A stretch of 54,747 nt of DNA, from the NCBI GenBank assembly GCA_025359135.1, contig JANYHJ010000062.1, forward strand, positions 1 through 54,747. The letters are read 5' to 3'. Positions 42,825 to 51,661 of the stretch are shown here, piece by piece (within the stretch, counting starts at the first letter, position 1; each line of letters opens with the position of its first letter). Source of the DNA: Gemmatimonadota bacterium (GTDB taxonomy: Bacteria > Gemmatimonadota > Gemmatimonadetes > Gemmatimonadales > Gemmatimonadaceae). The position numbers and the translations under genes were made by a program. A model generated the notes under the pieces. It saw nothing but the letters and a program-made list of their open reading frames with translations, was not told the DNA's origin and made no database searches.

Positions 42825-43772
42825 ATGGCGCAGGTCAAGAAGGTCGGGTTGGTGGTCGGCCGCGAGTGGTCGATGCCGCCCGCGCTGATCAAGGAGATCA
42901 ACGAGCGCGATCAGGGCGTGGTGTGCGACCTGCCCAAGATCGGCCTCCCGACCGGGGCGCCGTCCCTCGATGGCGTGATCGACTACGACGTGCTCGTGGA
43001 CCGCATCTCGCACGAGGTGGGCATGTACCGCGCCTTCCTCAAGCATGCGGTGTTGCGTGGCGTGAAGGTCGTCAACAACCCGTTCATGTGGAGCGCCGAC
43101 GACAAGTTCTTCGGGGCGACGCTGGCCGAATCGGTCGGGGTACGCAGCCCGAAGACGGTGCTGCTGCCGAACCGTGAATACGTGCCCGGGATCAAGCACG
43201 ACGAGTCGCTCCGCAACCTCGTCTTCCCGCTCAACTGGAAGTTGGTGGTGCAGCACGTGGGCCTCCCCTGCATCCTCAAGGACGCGCACGGCGGCGGCTG
43301 GAAGGAAGTGTACGTCTGCCGCACGCTCGAGGAGTTGATCCACAACTACAACTCGAGCGGCCTGCTGACGATGATCGCGCAGGAGTTCATCGAGTGGGAC
43401 GAGTTCGTGCGCTGCATGTGCATTGGCCAGCAGGAAATCCTGCCGATGCAGTACGACCCCAAGGCGCGGAAGTACATCGTCAGCGACACCTTTCTGGCCC
43501 CTGCGCTGCGCGAGCGGATCATCAAGGATGCGCGCACGCTCAACCAGGCGCTCGGCTACGACATGAATTCGATGGAGTTCGCCGTCAAGGACGGCATCCC
43601 GTACGCCATCGACTTCATGAACTGCGCGCCGGACATGGACATCCACTCGCTGACGCCGCCGTACTTCGAGTGGACGATCAAGGCGATGGCCGACATGCTC
43701 ATCCGGCAGGCGAAATCACCGACGCCACCGCCCGCCTCGTGGCGCGGCTTCCTCGGCGGAACGTCGAAGTGA
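42825..43772 (+). CDS. RimK-like ATP-grasp carboxylate-amine ligase
   Basis: A 315-residue cytoplasmic ATP-grasp enzyme. The pre-ATP-grasp domain covers about 1-90. Lys94 in SADDKFFG starts the ATP-grasp core, with the GVRSPKTVLLP block after it. Lys152 and the Gly-rich loop are in ILKDAHGGGWKEVYV. QEFIEWDEF gives the hinge residues, and the metal ligands are Glu251 (MEFAV) and Asp263/Asn266 (AIDFMNCAPD). The family forms amide or peptide bonds through an acyl-phosphate. AGGGAG lies nine bases upstream of ATG 42825. Its TGA overlaps the GTG of the next ligase by four bases (GTGA), showing translational coupling. The acyl and amine substrates are unknown. Confidence 0.88.
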   Translation: MAQVKKVGLVVGREWSMPPALIKEINERDQGVVCDLPKIGLPTGAPSLDGVIDYDVLVDRISHEVGMYRAFLKHAVLRGVKVVNNPFMWSADDKFFGATLAESVGVRSPKTVLLPNREYVPGIKHDESLRNLVFPLNWKLVVQHVGLPCILKDAHGGGWKEVYVCRTLEELIHNYNSSGLLTMIAQEFIEWDEFVRCMCIGQQEILPMQYDPKARKYIVSDTFLAPALRERIIKDARTLNQALGYDMNSMEFAVKDGIPYAIDFMNCAPDMDIHSLTPPYFEWTIKAMADMLIRQAKSPTPPPASWRGFLGGTSK

Positions 43773-45133
43773 GCGACGTCGCCCTCGGCTCCGCGATCCA
43801 GGCGTATCACGCGCTGCTCGACGATCACGGTGCGGCCGAGAGCTGGGGGTTCCTCGGGCAGCAGTTGACGCGACGGGGGCTGTGGTTCGGTGAGCGGCCA
43901 CTCTGCAACGTGCTGCGGCCGCGTTTCCTGAGTCCGGCCGGGTACGACGTGATGCGTCGCTCGACCACGGCGCTGTTGCGCGCCTTCGACACGCTCTATC
44001 GCGCCGCGCTCGCCGACGCGTCGCTGCGCGCACAGTTCCACCTCACGCCGATCGAGGAGCAGCTCATCGGCGAGGATCACGGCCTCTGGCAGGGGAGCGT
44101 GCTCTCGCGCCTCGACGCGTTCTTCACCGCCGACGGTTCCGGTGTGCGCTTCACGGAATACAACGGCGAAACGCCGGCGGGCGCCGCCTATGGCGACGTG
44201 CTCACCGAGCTGTTCCACGCCATGCCGGTGATGCGCACCTTCCAGAAGCGCTGGCGCACGGCGCCCATGCCCGCGCGTCACCATACGGTGAACGCGTTGC
44301 TGGATGGGTTCGCCGAGTGGCGCGGATCGCGCGAGGCGCCGCGCGTCGTGATCCTCGACTGGAAGGAAGTCCCGACGTATCACGAGTTCGTGCTCTTCAA
44401 GCAGTTCTTCGAGGACTTGGGGATCGAGTGCGTGATCGCCGACCCGCGCGACTGCGAGTACAAGGGCGGGGTGCTCTACGCCGACGGTAACCCAGTCAAC
44501 CTGATTTACAAGCGGGTCCTGATCTCGGAGTTGTTGGAGCGCGGTGGCGGCCTCGAGCAGCCCGTCGTGCGCGCCGTGCGCGAGAAGGCCGCGTGCCTGA
44601 TGGACGGATTCCGCTGCAAGATGCTGCACAAGAAGGCATCGCTCGCAGTGCTGTCGGACGAGCGCAACGCGCACCTGTTCAGCGCCAGCGAGCAGCACGC
44701 GATCGCGGAGACCGTGCCGTGGACGCGCGTGGTGGAGGAGCGGAAGAGTCAGGCAAACGGACGGGTGGTCGACCTGATTCCCTACGTCCACGCCCAGCGG
44801 GAGCGGCTCGTGCTCAAGCCGAACGACGAATACGGCGGCGCGGGGATCGTGCTGGGCTGGGAAGTGACCGATACCCAGTGGGCGGCGGCGGTCGGCACGG
44901 CCCTTGCATCGCCCCATGTGGTGCAGGAGCGGATCCACCTGCCGAGCGAGCCGTTCCCGAGTTCCGTGGATGGCAAGCTGGTGATCGCCGACCGGATCGT
45001 TGACACGGCCCCGTTCTGTTTCAACGGCACCTACACGGATGGGTGCCTTTCGCGAATTTCGACCGCCACCCTCGTGAATGTCACGGCAGGCGGCGGTTCC
45101 ACGGTTCCCACCTTTATCGTTGAGCCCCGATGA
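43769..45133 (+). CDS. Circularly permuted ATP-grasp ligase
   Basis: A 454-residue cytoplasmic enzyme, GTG start in the GTGA overlap. The order of ATP-grasp elements is permuted. The metal-binding segment, normally C-terminal, comes early (FTEYNGETPAGAAYG: Glu130, Asn132, Glu134). The ATP-binding Lys350 and Gly-rich loop (LVLKPNDEYGGAGIVLGWE) come late, followed by VVQERIHLPSEPFP. This arrangement is seen in glutathionylspermidine-synthase-like and other circularly permuted ATP-grasps used in peptide-metabolite pathways. It should ligate an amine to a carboxylate, probably the product of, or an addition to, the upstream ligase. The stop overlaps the next ATG by four bases (ATGA). Confidence 0.85.
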   Translation: MSDVALGSAIQAYHALLDDHGAAESWGFLGQQLTRRGLWFGERPLCNVLRPRFLSPAGYDVMRRSTTALLRAFDTLYRAALADASLRAQFHLTPIEEQLIGEDHGLWQGSVLSRLDAFFTADGSGVRFTEYNGETPAGAAYGDVLTELFHAMPVMRTFQKRWRTAPMPARHHTVNALLDGFAEWRGSREAPRVVILDWKEVPTYHEFVLFKQFFEDLGIECVIADPRDCEYKGGVLYADGNPVNLIYKRVLISELLERGGGLEQPVVRAVREKAACLMDGFRCKMLHKKASLAVLSDERNAHLFSASEQHAIAETVPWTRVVEERKSQANGRVVDLIPYVHAQRERLVLKPNDEYGGAGIVLGWEVTDTQWAAAVGTALASPHVVQERIHLPSEPFPSSVDGKLVIADRIVDTAPFCFNGTYTDGCLSRISTATLVNVTAGGGSTVPTFIVEPR

Positions 45134-45906
45134 GCGTGCATCTTCGCCGACCGAGCATTGGCGTCACCACCCAGACGCTGCACTCGATCGACCACATCCC
45201 GGCAGGCCTGCCCTCGTCGTGGGTCATGAACCAGCGCTACCTGATGGCCGTCTCGGTTGTGGGAGCGGTGCCGATCATGGTGCCGTTGTACGACGATGAC
45301 CTGGACACACTGCGCGAGATCTACGATCGCCTGGACGGCGTGCTGATCCCGGGCGGCGTCGACATGAACCCGACGTCGTACGGCGAACCGAAGAGCGAAC
45401 TCTGCGGCGCGCTCGATCCGGCGCGCGACCGCGTCGAGCTGCAGATGGTGCGCTGGGCGATCGCCGACAAGAAGCCGGTGCTCGGGCTCTGCCGCGGCCT
45501 GCAGGTGATCAACGTGGCCATGGGCGGCACGCTCTACCAGGATCTCGAGCAGCAGTACGAAGGGTCGATCAAGCACGACTACTTCCCCACGATGGGGTTC
45601 GAGCGCGACCACCTCGCGCACGAGGTCGAGATCGCGGGCGGGTCGCGCATGCACGCGCTGCTCGAGGAGCCGGTGGCGCGCGTGAACTCGATGCACCACC
45701 AGGGGATCAAGCTCCTCGCGCCGGCGCTGGTGGCGAGCGCGGTGGCGCCCGACGGCCTGGTCGAGGGGGTGGAGAGTGCGGACGATCATTTCCTGATCGG
45801 CGTGCAGTGGCACCCGGAGATGCTCGAGATGCAGGACCCGCACGAGCGGCACATGTTCGGCGAGTTCGTGCAGGCGAGCCGCGAGTGGCACGCCAAGAAC
45901 GGGTGA
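45130..45906 (+). CDS. Class-I glutamine-amidotransferase-like gamma-glutamyl hydrolase (PuuD-type)
   Basis: A 258-residue member of the peptidase C26 family. The fold starts RPSIGVTTQT; the oxyanion strand is GVLIPGGVDMNP. The nucleophile Cys121 lies in LGLCRGLQ, and the histidine and glutamate in GVQWHPE (His228, Glu230), so the triad is complete. PuuD cleaves gamma-glutamyl-GABA; related enzymes trim gamma-glutamyl peptides. Here it is translationally coupled to two amide-forming ligases, so it probably removes or edits a gamma-glutamyl group on their product. It could equally supply nascent ammonia as an amidotransferase subunit. Confidence 0.9.
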   Translation: MSVHLRRPSIGVTTQTLHSIDHIPAGLPSSWVMNQRYLMAVSVVGAVPIMVPLYDDDLDTLREIYDRLDGVLIPGGVDMNPTSYGEPKSELCGALDPARDRVELQMVRWAIADKKPVLGLCRGLQVINVAMGGTLYQDLEQQYEGSIKHDYFPTMGFERDHLAHEVEIAGGSRMHALLEEPVARVNSMHHQGIKLLAPALVASAVAPDGLVEGVESADDHFLIGVQWHPEMLEMQDPHERHMFGEFVQASREWHAKNG

Positions 45907-45983
45907 GGTGAGCGGCGGCCGGGGAGCGCAGAACACCTCGCTCATATAGCTTCTGGCTCTCCTCCAGCCTCGTGAGCGCGATC

Positions 45984-46565
45984 ATGAATCGGATGCATGT
46001 CGTCATTCTGGCGTTGGCCCTGCCGCTCAATCTCGCGGCCCAGCAGCCCACCGGACCGCAGCCCAACCCGGTGACCACCGCCTTCCGTACGCGAACGATC
46101 GGCCTCCAGCGCAACATCGCGCAGGCCTTCGATTCGATTCCCGAAGCGAAGTTCGGCTACAGCCCGACGCCCGCGCAGCTCACCATCGGCTACATCGCGC
46201 AGCACCTGGTGAGCGACAACACGCTCTTCTGCAACGCCTTCGGCGCCATGAAGCGCGAGCAGGCCGCCGAAGAAACCACGCTCGCCGATTCGCTCAAGGC
46301 CAAGTGGCCGAAGGCCAAGCTCGTCGGCTTGCTCAAGGACTCGTTCACCTTCTGCGAGAACGCCTTCGCGCAGCTCGATGACGCCAAGCTCGCCGAGCAG
46401 ACCACGCTCACCTTCCAGAACAACACGCGCACCGTCACGCGCGCGCAGATGGCGCTCGGCCACGCGCTCGACATCGCCGACCACTACAGCCAGCTCGCGA
46501 ACTACATGCGGCTGATCAATCTCCTGCCACCGACCGCGCTGCCGCGTCCCAAGACCGGCAACTAG
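45984..46565 (+). CDS. Exported DinB/YfiT-type four-helix protein
   Basis: A 193-residue DinB-superfamily protein with a signal peptide (HVVILALALPLNLAAQQ). The four helices carry putative metal histidines: IAQHLV in helix 2 and LGHALDIADHYSQLANYMR in helix 4, matching the H...D/HxxxH pattern of the fold. DinB-like proteins include bacillithiol- and mycothiol-dependent S-transferases, but exported members in this phylum are of unknown role. The starts GTG 45972, ATG 45984 and ATG 45993 are all possible; I took the second. It lies 77 bases downstream of the ligase cluster on the same strand. Confidence 0.8.
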   Translation: MNRMHVVILALALPLNLAAQQPTGPQPNPVTTAFRTRTIGLQRNIAQAFDSIPEAKFGYSPTPAQLTIGYIAQHLVSDNTLFCNAFGAMKREQAAEETTLADSLKAKWPKAKLVGLLKDSFTFCENAFAQLDDAKLAEQTTLTFQNNTRTVTRAQMALGHALDIADHYSQLANYMRLINLLPPTALPRPKTGN

Positions 46566-46677
46566 CACCGTCGTCACGCCGGGCGGCCAGCCCTGAACGG
46601 CCGCTCGGCGCAGGCGCCACCAGCGACGCACCTGTTCGACGCGCCGTAGACGCGCGCGCGTGGCGTGAGGTGCGGCG

Positions 46678-48285
46678 TCACGGACAGTAGTGCGACCGCA
46701 GCGAGCGTTCGTGGGCACGCACCTCGTCGCGGGCGCGCATGTCGGCCCAGCTCCAGCCCGCGAGCTTCGGTGCGCCCTCCGGCGCCCAGCGACGGAGCAG
46801 TTCGCCGAGCGCGGCGCATGCCCCCGATGGCAACCGCGTGGCGAGCTGCGCGCCTTCGAGTGCGCCGCCTGGCAACAGCGCGTGCACGAGTGAAGGCACG
46901 GCATCCGCTCCGAGCGCCTGAACCGGATAGTCGAGATCGAAGTGGCCAAGCTCGGCCACGCGACCTGCGTTGCCCTCGACCACGAGCGCAGCGGGGTTGG
47001 CGAGGTTGAGCGCGAGCAGCAACCCCCAAGCGGAGGCGAGCGCGCCCCCCACGAAGCGCAGCGGCCGCGTGCCCAGCACCGTGGCGCGCAGCCACGCGAA
47101 GGCCACCGCGAGCCAGAGCATGCCGGTGAAGGTGTAGAGCCGGTCCACCGACCAGCCGAACTGCTGCACGTAGAGCGTCATGCGTGCGACCGCCGATCCG
47201 AGTACCGCGAGCACGAGCAGCATGAGCGGCGTCGCGAGCAGGCGAAAGGCGCGCAGCGCGCCCGGTGAATCGGCGCGCAGCAGTGCGTGCATCGCGAGCA
47301 GCCCCGCGAGCGCAAGACCGCCGATCGCCTCGAGCGTGAAGAAGCCGCTCCGCGCGTACTGCGCGAGCGTGAGGCCGGTGGTGGCCTGCACGTACGCCAT
47401 GCCGCCGAAGAAGACGCGCACCTGCACGGCGAGAAAGAGAGCGAGCACCACGTTGACGGCGCCGAGCGTCGTGATGACGTCGAGTCGGCTGAGGTGGCGG
47501 CGCGCATCGCTGGTCGAAGACGTGGCTGCGGCTGGCCGCACTGCGCCCGTGAACGCGCCGAGCGCGGGCCAGGCGAACGCCGCCGTCGCGGCCACGTGCC
47601 AGAGCGCGGCGCCCACGTCGAGGTTGACGTCAAAGAGACGCGTCGTGAGCCGAGCGAAGACGGGATCGCCATTCACGAGCAGCACGACACCGAAGCCCGC
47701 GACAATGGTGGCGATGGCGCTCGCGCGGAGAACGAGCAGTGTCGCGTAGCGATGCCGGTGCGGCACCGCGATGACGCGCGGCGTGTCGACGAGCAGCAGC
47801 GGGAATGCGTCGACGAGCGCCGTCAAAGCGTGGCGCGCGAGGTTGACGATCACGTCACGCACCCGCGTGCGCGCAAGGTCGAAGGTCGACCCCGGATGCG
47901 CGCTCGCCGCGGCAAGCGCGAGCGCCAGGATCGCGGTCCCGGCGTTGGCCAGCACGAGGAGCGGTGAGGCGCGCAGCGCGACCAGCGCCGCGAAGAGCAG
48001 GGCGACGGCGAGCAACCGCCGGGCCTCCCGCGGGATGGCGCCAAGCGACCGGTGCAGCACGACGGCCATGGCGATGGTGGCGATGAGGAGCCAGATGGCG
48101 AGGTTGGCGCCCACGCCGGCCTCGCGCAGGAGCAAGTCGCCCGCGAGTCCGGTGACGAGCCCGCCGCTGAGCACGACCCGCACGGTGCGCGGTTCGAGGT
48201 CCGGCAGGGGATTCTGGCGATTGGGCGCGGAGGCGGTTCGGCGCTCGATGGTGGGCAGGAGGTCGGCCGAAGTGGTCGTTGGCAT
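46678..48285 (-). CDS. Polytopic membrane protein, DUF4153/DUF4173 type
   Basis: A 535-residue membrane protein with about a dozen hydrophobic segments between residues 35 and 430. The segment FLAVQVRVFFGGMAYVQ and the following TLAQYARSGFFTLEAI are typical of the DUF4153/DUF4173 families. A soluble C-terminal part of about 120 residues (YPVQALGADAVPSLVHALL, LLRRWAPEGAPKLAGWSW) follows. The function is unknown. The start has no clear Shine-Dalgarno sequence. An AT-rich perfect palindrome lies 57 bases upstream and probably controls the gene. It is convergent with the DinB gene and divergent from the YbdK-like gene. Confidence 0.8.
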   Translation of the reverse strand: MPTTTSADLLPTIERRTASAPNRQNPLPDLEPRTVRVVLSGGLVTGLAGDLLLREAGVGANLAIWLLIATIAMAVVLHRSLGAIPREARRLLAVALLFAALVALRASPLLVLANAGTAILALALAAASAHPGSTFDLARTRVRDVIVNLARHALTALVDAFPLLLVDTPRVIAVPHRHRYATLLVLRASAIATIVAGFGVVLLVNGDPVFARLTTRLFDVNLDVGAALWHVAATAAFAWPALGAFTGAVRPAAATSSTSDARRHLSRLDVITTLGAVNVVLALFLAVQVRVFFGGMAYVQATTGLTLAQYARSGFFTLEAIGGLALAGLLAMHALLRADSPGALRAFRLLATPLMLLVLAVLGSAVARMTLYVQQFGWSVDRLYTFTGMLWLAVAFAWLRATVLGTRPLRFVGGALASAWGLLLALNLANPAALVVEGNAGRVAELGHFDLDYPVQALGADAVPSLVHALLPGGALEGAQLATRLPSGACAALGELLRRWAPEGAPKLAGWSWADMRARDEVRAHERSLRSHYCP

Positions 48286-48341
48286 GGTCGTGCGCTGGGG
48301 ACGCGCGGTGCAGGGAGTCGGGGCGGAGGGTCACTGCCAAG

Positions 48342-48360
48342 TACTTTATAACATAAAGTA
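48342..48360. promoter_or_regulatory. 19-bp AT-rich perfect palindrome, probable operator overlapping divergent promoters
   Basis: TACTTTAT-AAC-ATAAAGTA has eight-base perfect arms and stands out as the most AT-rich stretch in the window. It lies between the divergent starts at 48285 and 48509. TATAAA on the minus strand and TATAAC on the plus strand fall inside it, so a bound repressor would cover -10-like elements in both directions. The matching -35 boxes are poor. No regulator gene is next to it, so the binding protein is unknown. Confidence 0.55.
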
Positions 48361-48508
48361 AAGTTCCAGTCTCGCGCCAGTGGCGACCGTTCGGGCCTGC
48401 TTCCCACACGCACGCGCCGGCCCTGAATCGGCGACTGGCGCGACCGCGTTCACGGTGTCATTCTGCGAAGTCACCCCGCAGGACGCCCGCGACCCACGCC
48501 CAGCACCC

Positions 48509-49615
48509 ATGACCGCCCCCTCGCTTTCGATCGGCATTGAGGAGGAGTACCAGATCATTGACCCGAAGTCGCGGGAGCTCACCCCCGGCTTCGCCGAGCT
48601 GGTCCAGGCGGAAGACCCGCTCATCAGGGACATCAAGCCGGAGCTGCACCAGTGCCAGGTGGAAATCGGCACGCCGCCCTGCAAGACGATCCAGGAGCTC
48701 AAGGCCGAGCTCATCCGTCATCGACGCGCGATCATCCTCGCGGCGCGTTCGCGCGGGCTCGCCATCGCGGCGGCTGGCACCCACCCGATTTCCAGCTGGA
48801 TGAAGCAGGACGTGACGCCGCTCGAGCGCTACCTGGGCGTCAAGAACGAGCTGCAGGACCTCGCGCACCGGCTGCTCATCTTCGGGACGCACGTGCACAT
48901 CGGCATCGATGATCCCGAGTTTCGCATCGATGCGCTCAACGCGAGCCGCTACATCCTGCCGCACCTGCTCTGCCTGAGTGCGTCGAGCCCGTTCTGGATG
49001 GGGCGCAACACGGGCCTCCATTCCTATCGCAGCATCGTCTTCAAGAACTTTCCGCGCACCGGCGTGCCGCGTGTCTTCCAGAGCGCGGCCGACTACGACA
49101 ACCTCGTCGACACGCTGGTGACGACGCGGTCGATTCCCGATGGCTCGAAGATCTGGTGGGACGTGCGCCCGCACTACCGCTATCCGACGCTCGAGTTCCG
49201 GGTCTGCGACGTCAACACGCGCGTCGACGAGGCGATCTGCATTGCCGCGATCCTGCAGGCGGTGGTCTACAAGCTCTGGAAGCTGCGGCGCGACAACATG
49301 ACCTTCCGCATCTACCCGCAGGACCTCATCGAGGAGAACAAGTGGCGCGCGGTGCGCTGGGGGCTGGGTGGCAAACTCATCGACTTCGGCAAGAAGGAGG
49401 AGTTGCCCGCGCCGGTGCTCATCCGCGAGCTGATCGAGTGGTTCATCGGCGACGTCATGGACGAGCTCGGTACTCGCAAGGAGATCGAGTACGCGTACAC
49501 GATCCTCGAGCACGGGTCGAGCGCCATGCGGCAGCTCAAGACGTACGAGGAGACCAAGAGCCTCGTGGCCGTCGTGGACCAGCTGATCGCGGAGACGGCC
49601 GAAGGGGTGCTGTGA
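48509..49615 (+). CDS. YbdK-type carboxylate-amine ligase (glutamate-cysteine ligase family 2)
   Basis: A 368-residue cytoplasmic GCS2-family enzyme. It opens [12 protein letters not shown] (Glu11-13, metal and substrate binding), has [34 protein letters not shown], and ARG-type nucleotide residues in [12 protein letters not shown]. It is the normal length for the family and apparently complete. Characterised members form gamma-glutamyl-cysteine weakly or other gamma-glutamyl amides, so it may provide the gamma-glutamyl bond for the upstream locus. ATG 48509 is the first start at the domain; an upstream in-frame extension to 48380 looks non-coding. It stops three bases before the convergent amidohydrolase stop. 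Confidence 0.9.
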   Translation: MTAPSLSIGIEEEYQIIDPKSRELTPGFAELVQAEDPLIRDIKPELHQCQVEIGTPPCKTIQELKAELIRHRRAIILAARSRGLAIAAAGTHPISSWMKQDVTPLERYLGVKNELQDLAHRLLIFGTHVHIGIDDPEFRIDALNASRYILPHLLCLSASSPFWMGRNTGLHSYRSIVFKNFPRTGVPRVFQSAADYDNLVDTLVTTRSIPDGSKIWWDVRPHYRYPTLEFRVCDVNTRVDEAICIAAILQAVVYKLWKLRRDNMTFRIYPQDLIEENKWRAVRWGLGGKLIDFGKKEELPAPVLIRELIEWFIGDVMDELGTRKEIEYAYTILEHGSSAMRQLKTYEETKSLVAVVDQLIAETAEGVL

Positions 49616-49618
49616 CCG

Positions 49619-51616
49619 CTACCTGGGCGTGATCCCCGTCTGCACGTAGAGGTCGCGCGACTTGTAGACGCGCCCTGCACGCACCACGCGCTCGGTCTTC
49701 CGCAGGTCGGTGACGTGCTCGTACGGCTTGCCCGCGACGATCACGAGGTCCGCCACCTTGCCCACCGCGATCGATCCGTAGTTGGCCGTGTCCTTCATGA
49801 CGCGCGCCGGCACGAGCGTCGCGATCTGCAGCACGGCCGCCGCGGGAATGCCCGAGCGCTCGTAGATCTCGAGTTCGCCCTGGAACGAGAGCCCCTCGAA
49901 GTTGTCGGTGCCGGCCACGAGCGTGATGCCCGCGTCGTAGAGCCGCTTGAGGTAGCGCCGGTAGTTGGCGGCCGCGGCCGCGGCGCGCGCAGCGTCCTCG
50001 GGCTTGAGGCCGCCGCGTGGCGTCAGCGCCCGCCGCGTGATCGGCCCCATCCACGCCAGCGTCGGACCGAACACGGCGTCGGTGCCATCGGGCAGCAGCG
50101 TCGAACGATCCTGCCAGATGTTGAACGTGCCATCGACCACCGTGCCCTTGGCGCGCAGGAAGCCGATGAGATCGGTGACGCGCTGTGCTTCCACGTCGAA
50201 GGTCGGGGCCACCACCGCCGCCAGGTTCGAGTACGCGCGCATCCGCGGCAGGTAGAGCGAATCCTGGAAGAAGGTCGAAAAGAGGAACGCCGAGTGCTGG
50301 AACTCGTCGTAGCCGAGCGTGACGGCGGCCTGGATCGTGAGCCCGCGTGCGATGTGTCCCGAGAGCCGCATGCCGCGCTTGTGCGCTTCCTCCGCGATCG
50401 CCGGCACGAGGTCGGGATGCACGAGGTTGTAGAGCTTGATCTGCTTGTAGCCCAACGAGTCGTAGCGGGCCACCCACGCGCGCGCTTCGGCTTCGGTGCT
50501 GACGAGCGCCGCGCTTGGTCCGGCCCAGTTGCCCGGGCCTTCGATGAAGCCGGCGAGCACCACGCGTGGTGAGAGCATCGTGCCGGAATCGGCGCGCGCG
50601 CGCTGCGAGAGCGCGGCATCGACGTCGGACGCGACGTCGCGGATGGTGGTGATGCCGGCCGCGAGTTGGCGGAGCGGCCCGTCGGTCTCGCCGGTGAAGT
50701 GCAAGTGGGTGTGCATGTCCCACATGCCGGGCATGACCGTGCGGCCGGTCGCATCGATGATGGTCGCTCCGGCCGGCGCCTTGATTTCGTCGGCCGGGCC
50801 GATCGCGGTGATGCGGTCGCCGGTGATCACGATACTCTGCTTCGGTCTCACCGTGCCGCGCTCGCTGTCGAATAGATCGCCGCCCTTGATGACCACGCTC
50901 GGTGCGCTGGGCGGCGCGAACTTCTTCGCGACATCCGCCGAGCGACGCCCGTGCCAGGCGCGTTCGATGGACCGGAGGCCGGGCAGCACCCCCTCGGCGC
51001 CCGTGCGCACGGTGATGAACCAGCCCGCCGCGCTCGCGAAGACGCGGTCCTGCCCATCGAGCCAGACGCCACCGGGGGCGCCTTCACCGACATCGACCAT
51101 GACGAGGCGCAGACCCACCGGTGCGCTGCGGAAGGTGACCGTGGTTTCGGCGGCGACGAAGGCCCGCGCCTGTCCAACCGGCAGCAGCTTGGCCGACTGT
51201 GCGGGCTGCGCGAGCAGGTGACGCGCGAGCAAGGCGTCGTCGTACGGACTGGTCGCGCCGGCAACATAGAACGCGTTGCCGACGGTCGCGACGCGCCCCG
51301 AGTCGTCACCCGCCCAGCGCGCGCCATCGCCCTCGCGCGTGTAGCTCTCGCCGCTCTCGTTGGGGAACATCTGCGCGTTCAGGCCGCGCACGTCGAGTCC
51401 GAGCACCACTCCGTTGGCGCCGAAGCGGTAGCGCGTCTCGATGCGCGGGCCGCGCTGACGGTCCTGATAGCGGAAGCGCACGGTGGCCGAGTCGGCCGTG
51501 GTGACGACGCGCATCTCACCGGCTGGGCGACCGTGGTTCCAGACGACGTAGCTCGTGGTGTCGGGCGTCTGCGCGCTGGCGAGCGCGGGGAGGAACAGGG
51601 CGAGGAGAAGGCGCAT
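49619..51616 (-). CDS. Exported amidohydrolase with long N-terminal beta domain
   Basis: A 665-residue exported protein, larger than the usual 400-450. After a signal peptide ending SAQT comes a beta-rich domain of about 20-235 without a recognised family (SYVVWNHGRPAGEMRVV, TRYRFGANGVVLGLDVRG). It is followed by the amidohydrolase module: VIKGGDLFDSERGTV, His-x-His in GMWDMHTHLHF, a lysine in YKQIKLYNL, histidines in RLSGHIARG and FQHSAFLF, and Asp in LVAGTDNFEG. It ends GSIAVGKVADLVIVAGKP. The module has the full metal set. It lies 45 bases after glycogen synthase on the same strand. Confidence 0.9.
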   Translation of the reverse strand: MRLLLALFLPALASAQTPDTTSYVVWNHGRPAGEMRVVTTADSATVRFRYQDRQRGPRIETRYRFGANGVVLGLDVRGLNAQMFPNESGESYTREGDGARWAGDDSGRVATVGNAFYVAGATSPYDDALLARHLLAQPAQSAKLLPVGQARAFVAAETTVTFRSAPVGLRLVMVDVGEGAPGGVWLDGQDRVFASAAGWFITVRTGAEGVLPGLRSIERAWHGRRSADVAKKFAPPSAPSVVIKGGDLFDSERGTVRPKQSIVITGDRITAIGPADEIKAPAGATIIDATGRTVMPGMWDMHTHLHFTGETDGPLRQLAAGITTIRDVASDVDAALSQRARADSGTMLSPRVVLAGFIEGPGNWAGPSAALVSTEAEARAWVARYDSLGYKQIKLYNLVHPDLVPAIAEEAHKRGMRLSGHIARGLTIQAAVTLGYDEFQHSAFLFSTFFQDSLYLPRMRAYSNLAAVVAPTFDVEAQRVTDLIGFLRAKGTVVDGTFNIWQDRSTLLPDGTDAVFGPTLAWMGPITRRALTPRGGLKPEDAARAAAAAANYRRYLKRLYDAGITLVAGTDNFEGLSFQGELEIYERSGIPAAAVLQIATLVPARVMKDTANYGSIAVGKVADLVIVAGKPYEHVTDLRKTERVVRAGRVYKSRDLYVQTGITPR

Positions 51617-51661
51617 CGGTGTCGCTCGGACGAAGCGAGGATCGTTCGAAGTGTGCGTGGA

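Noticed and set aside
48380-48508. N-terminal extension of the YbdK-like ligase
   Set aside because: The 43 extra codons show no similarity to the family, which begins at the SIGIEEEYQ segment, and they would overlap the promoter region beside the palindrome.
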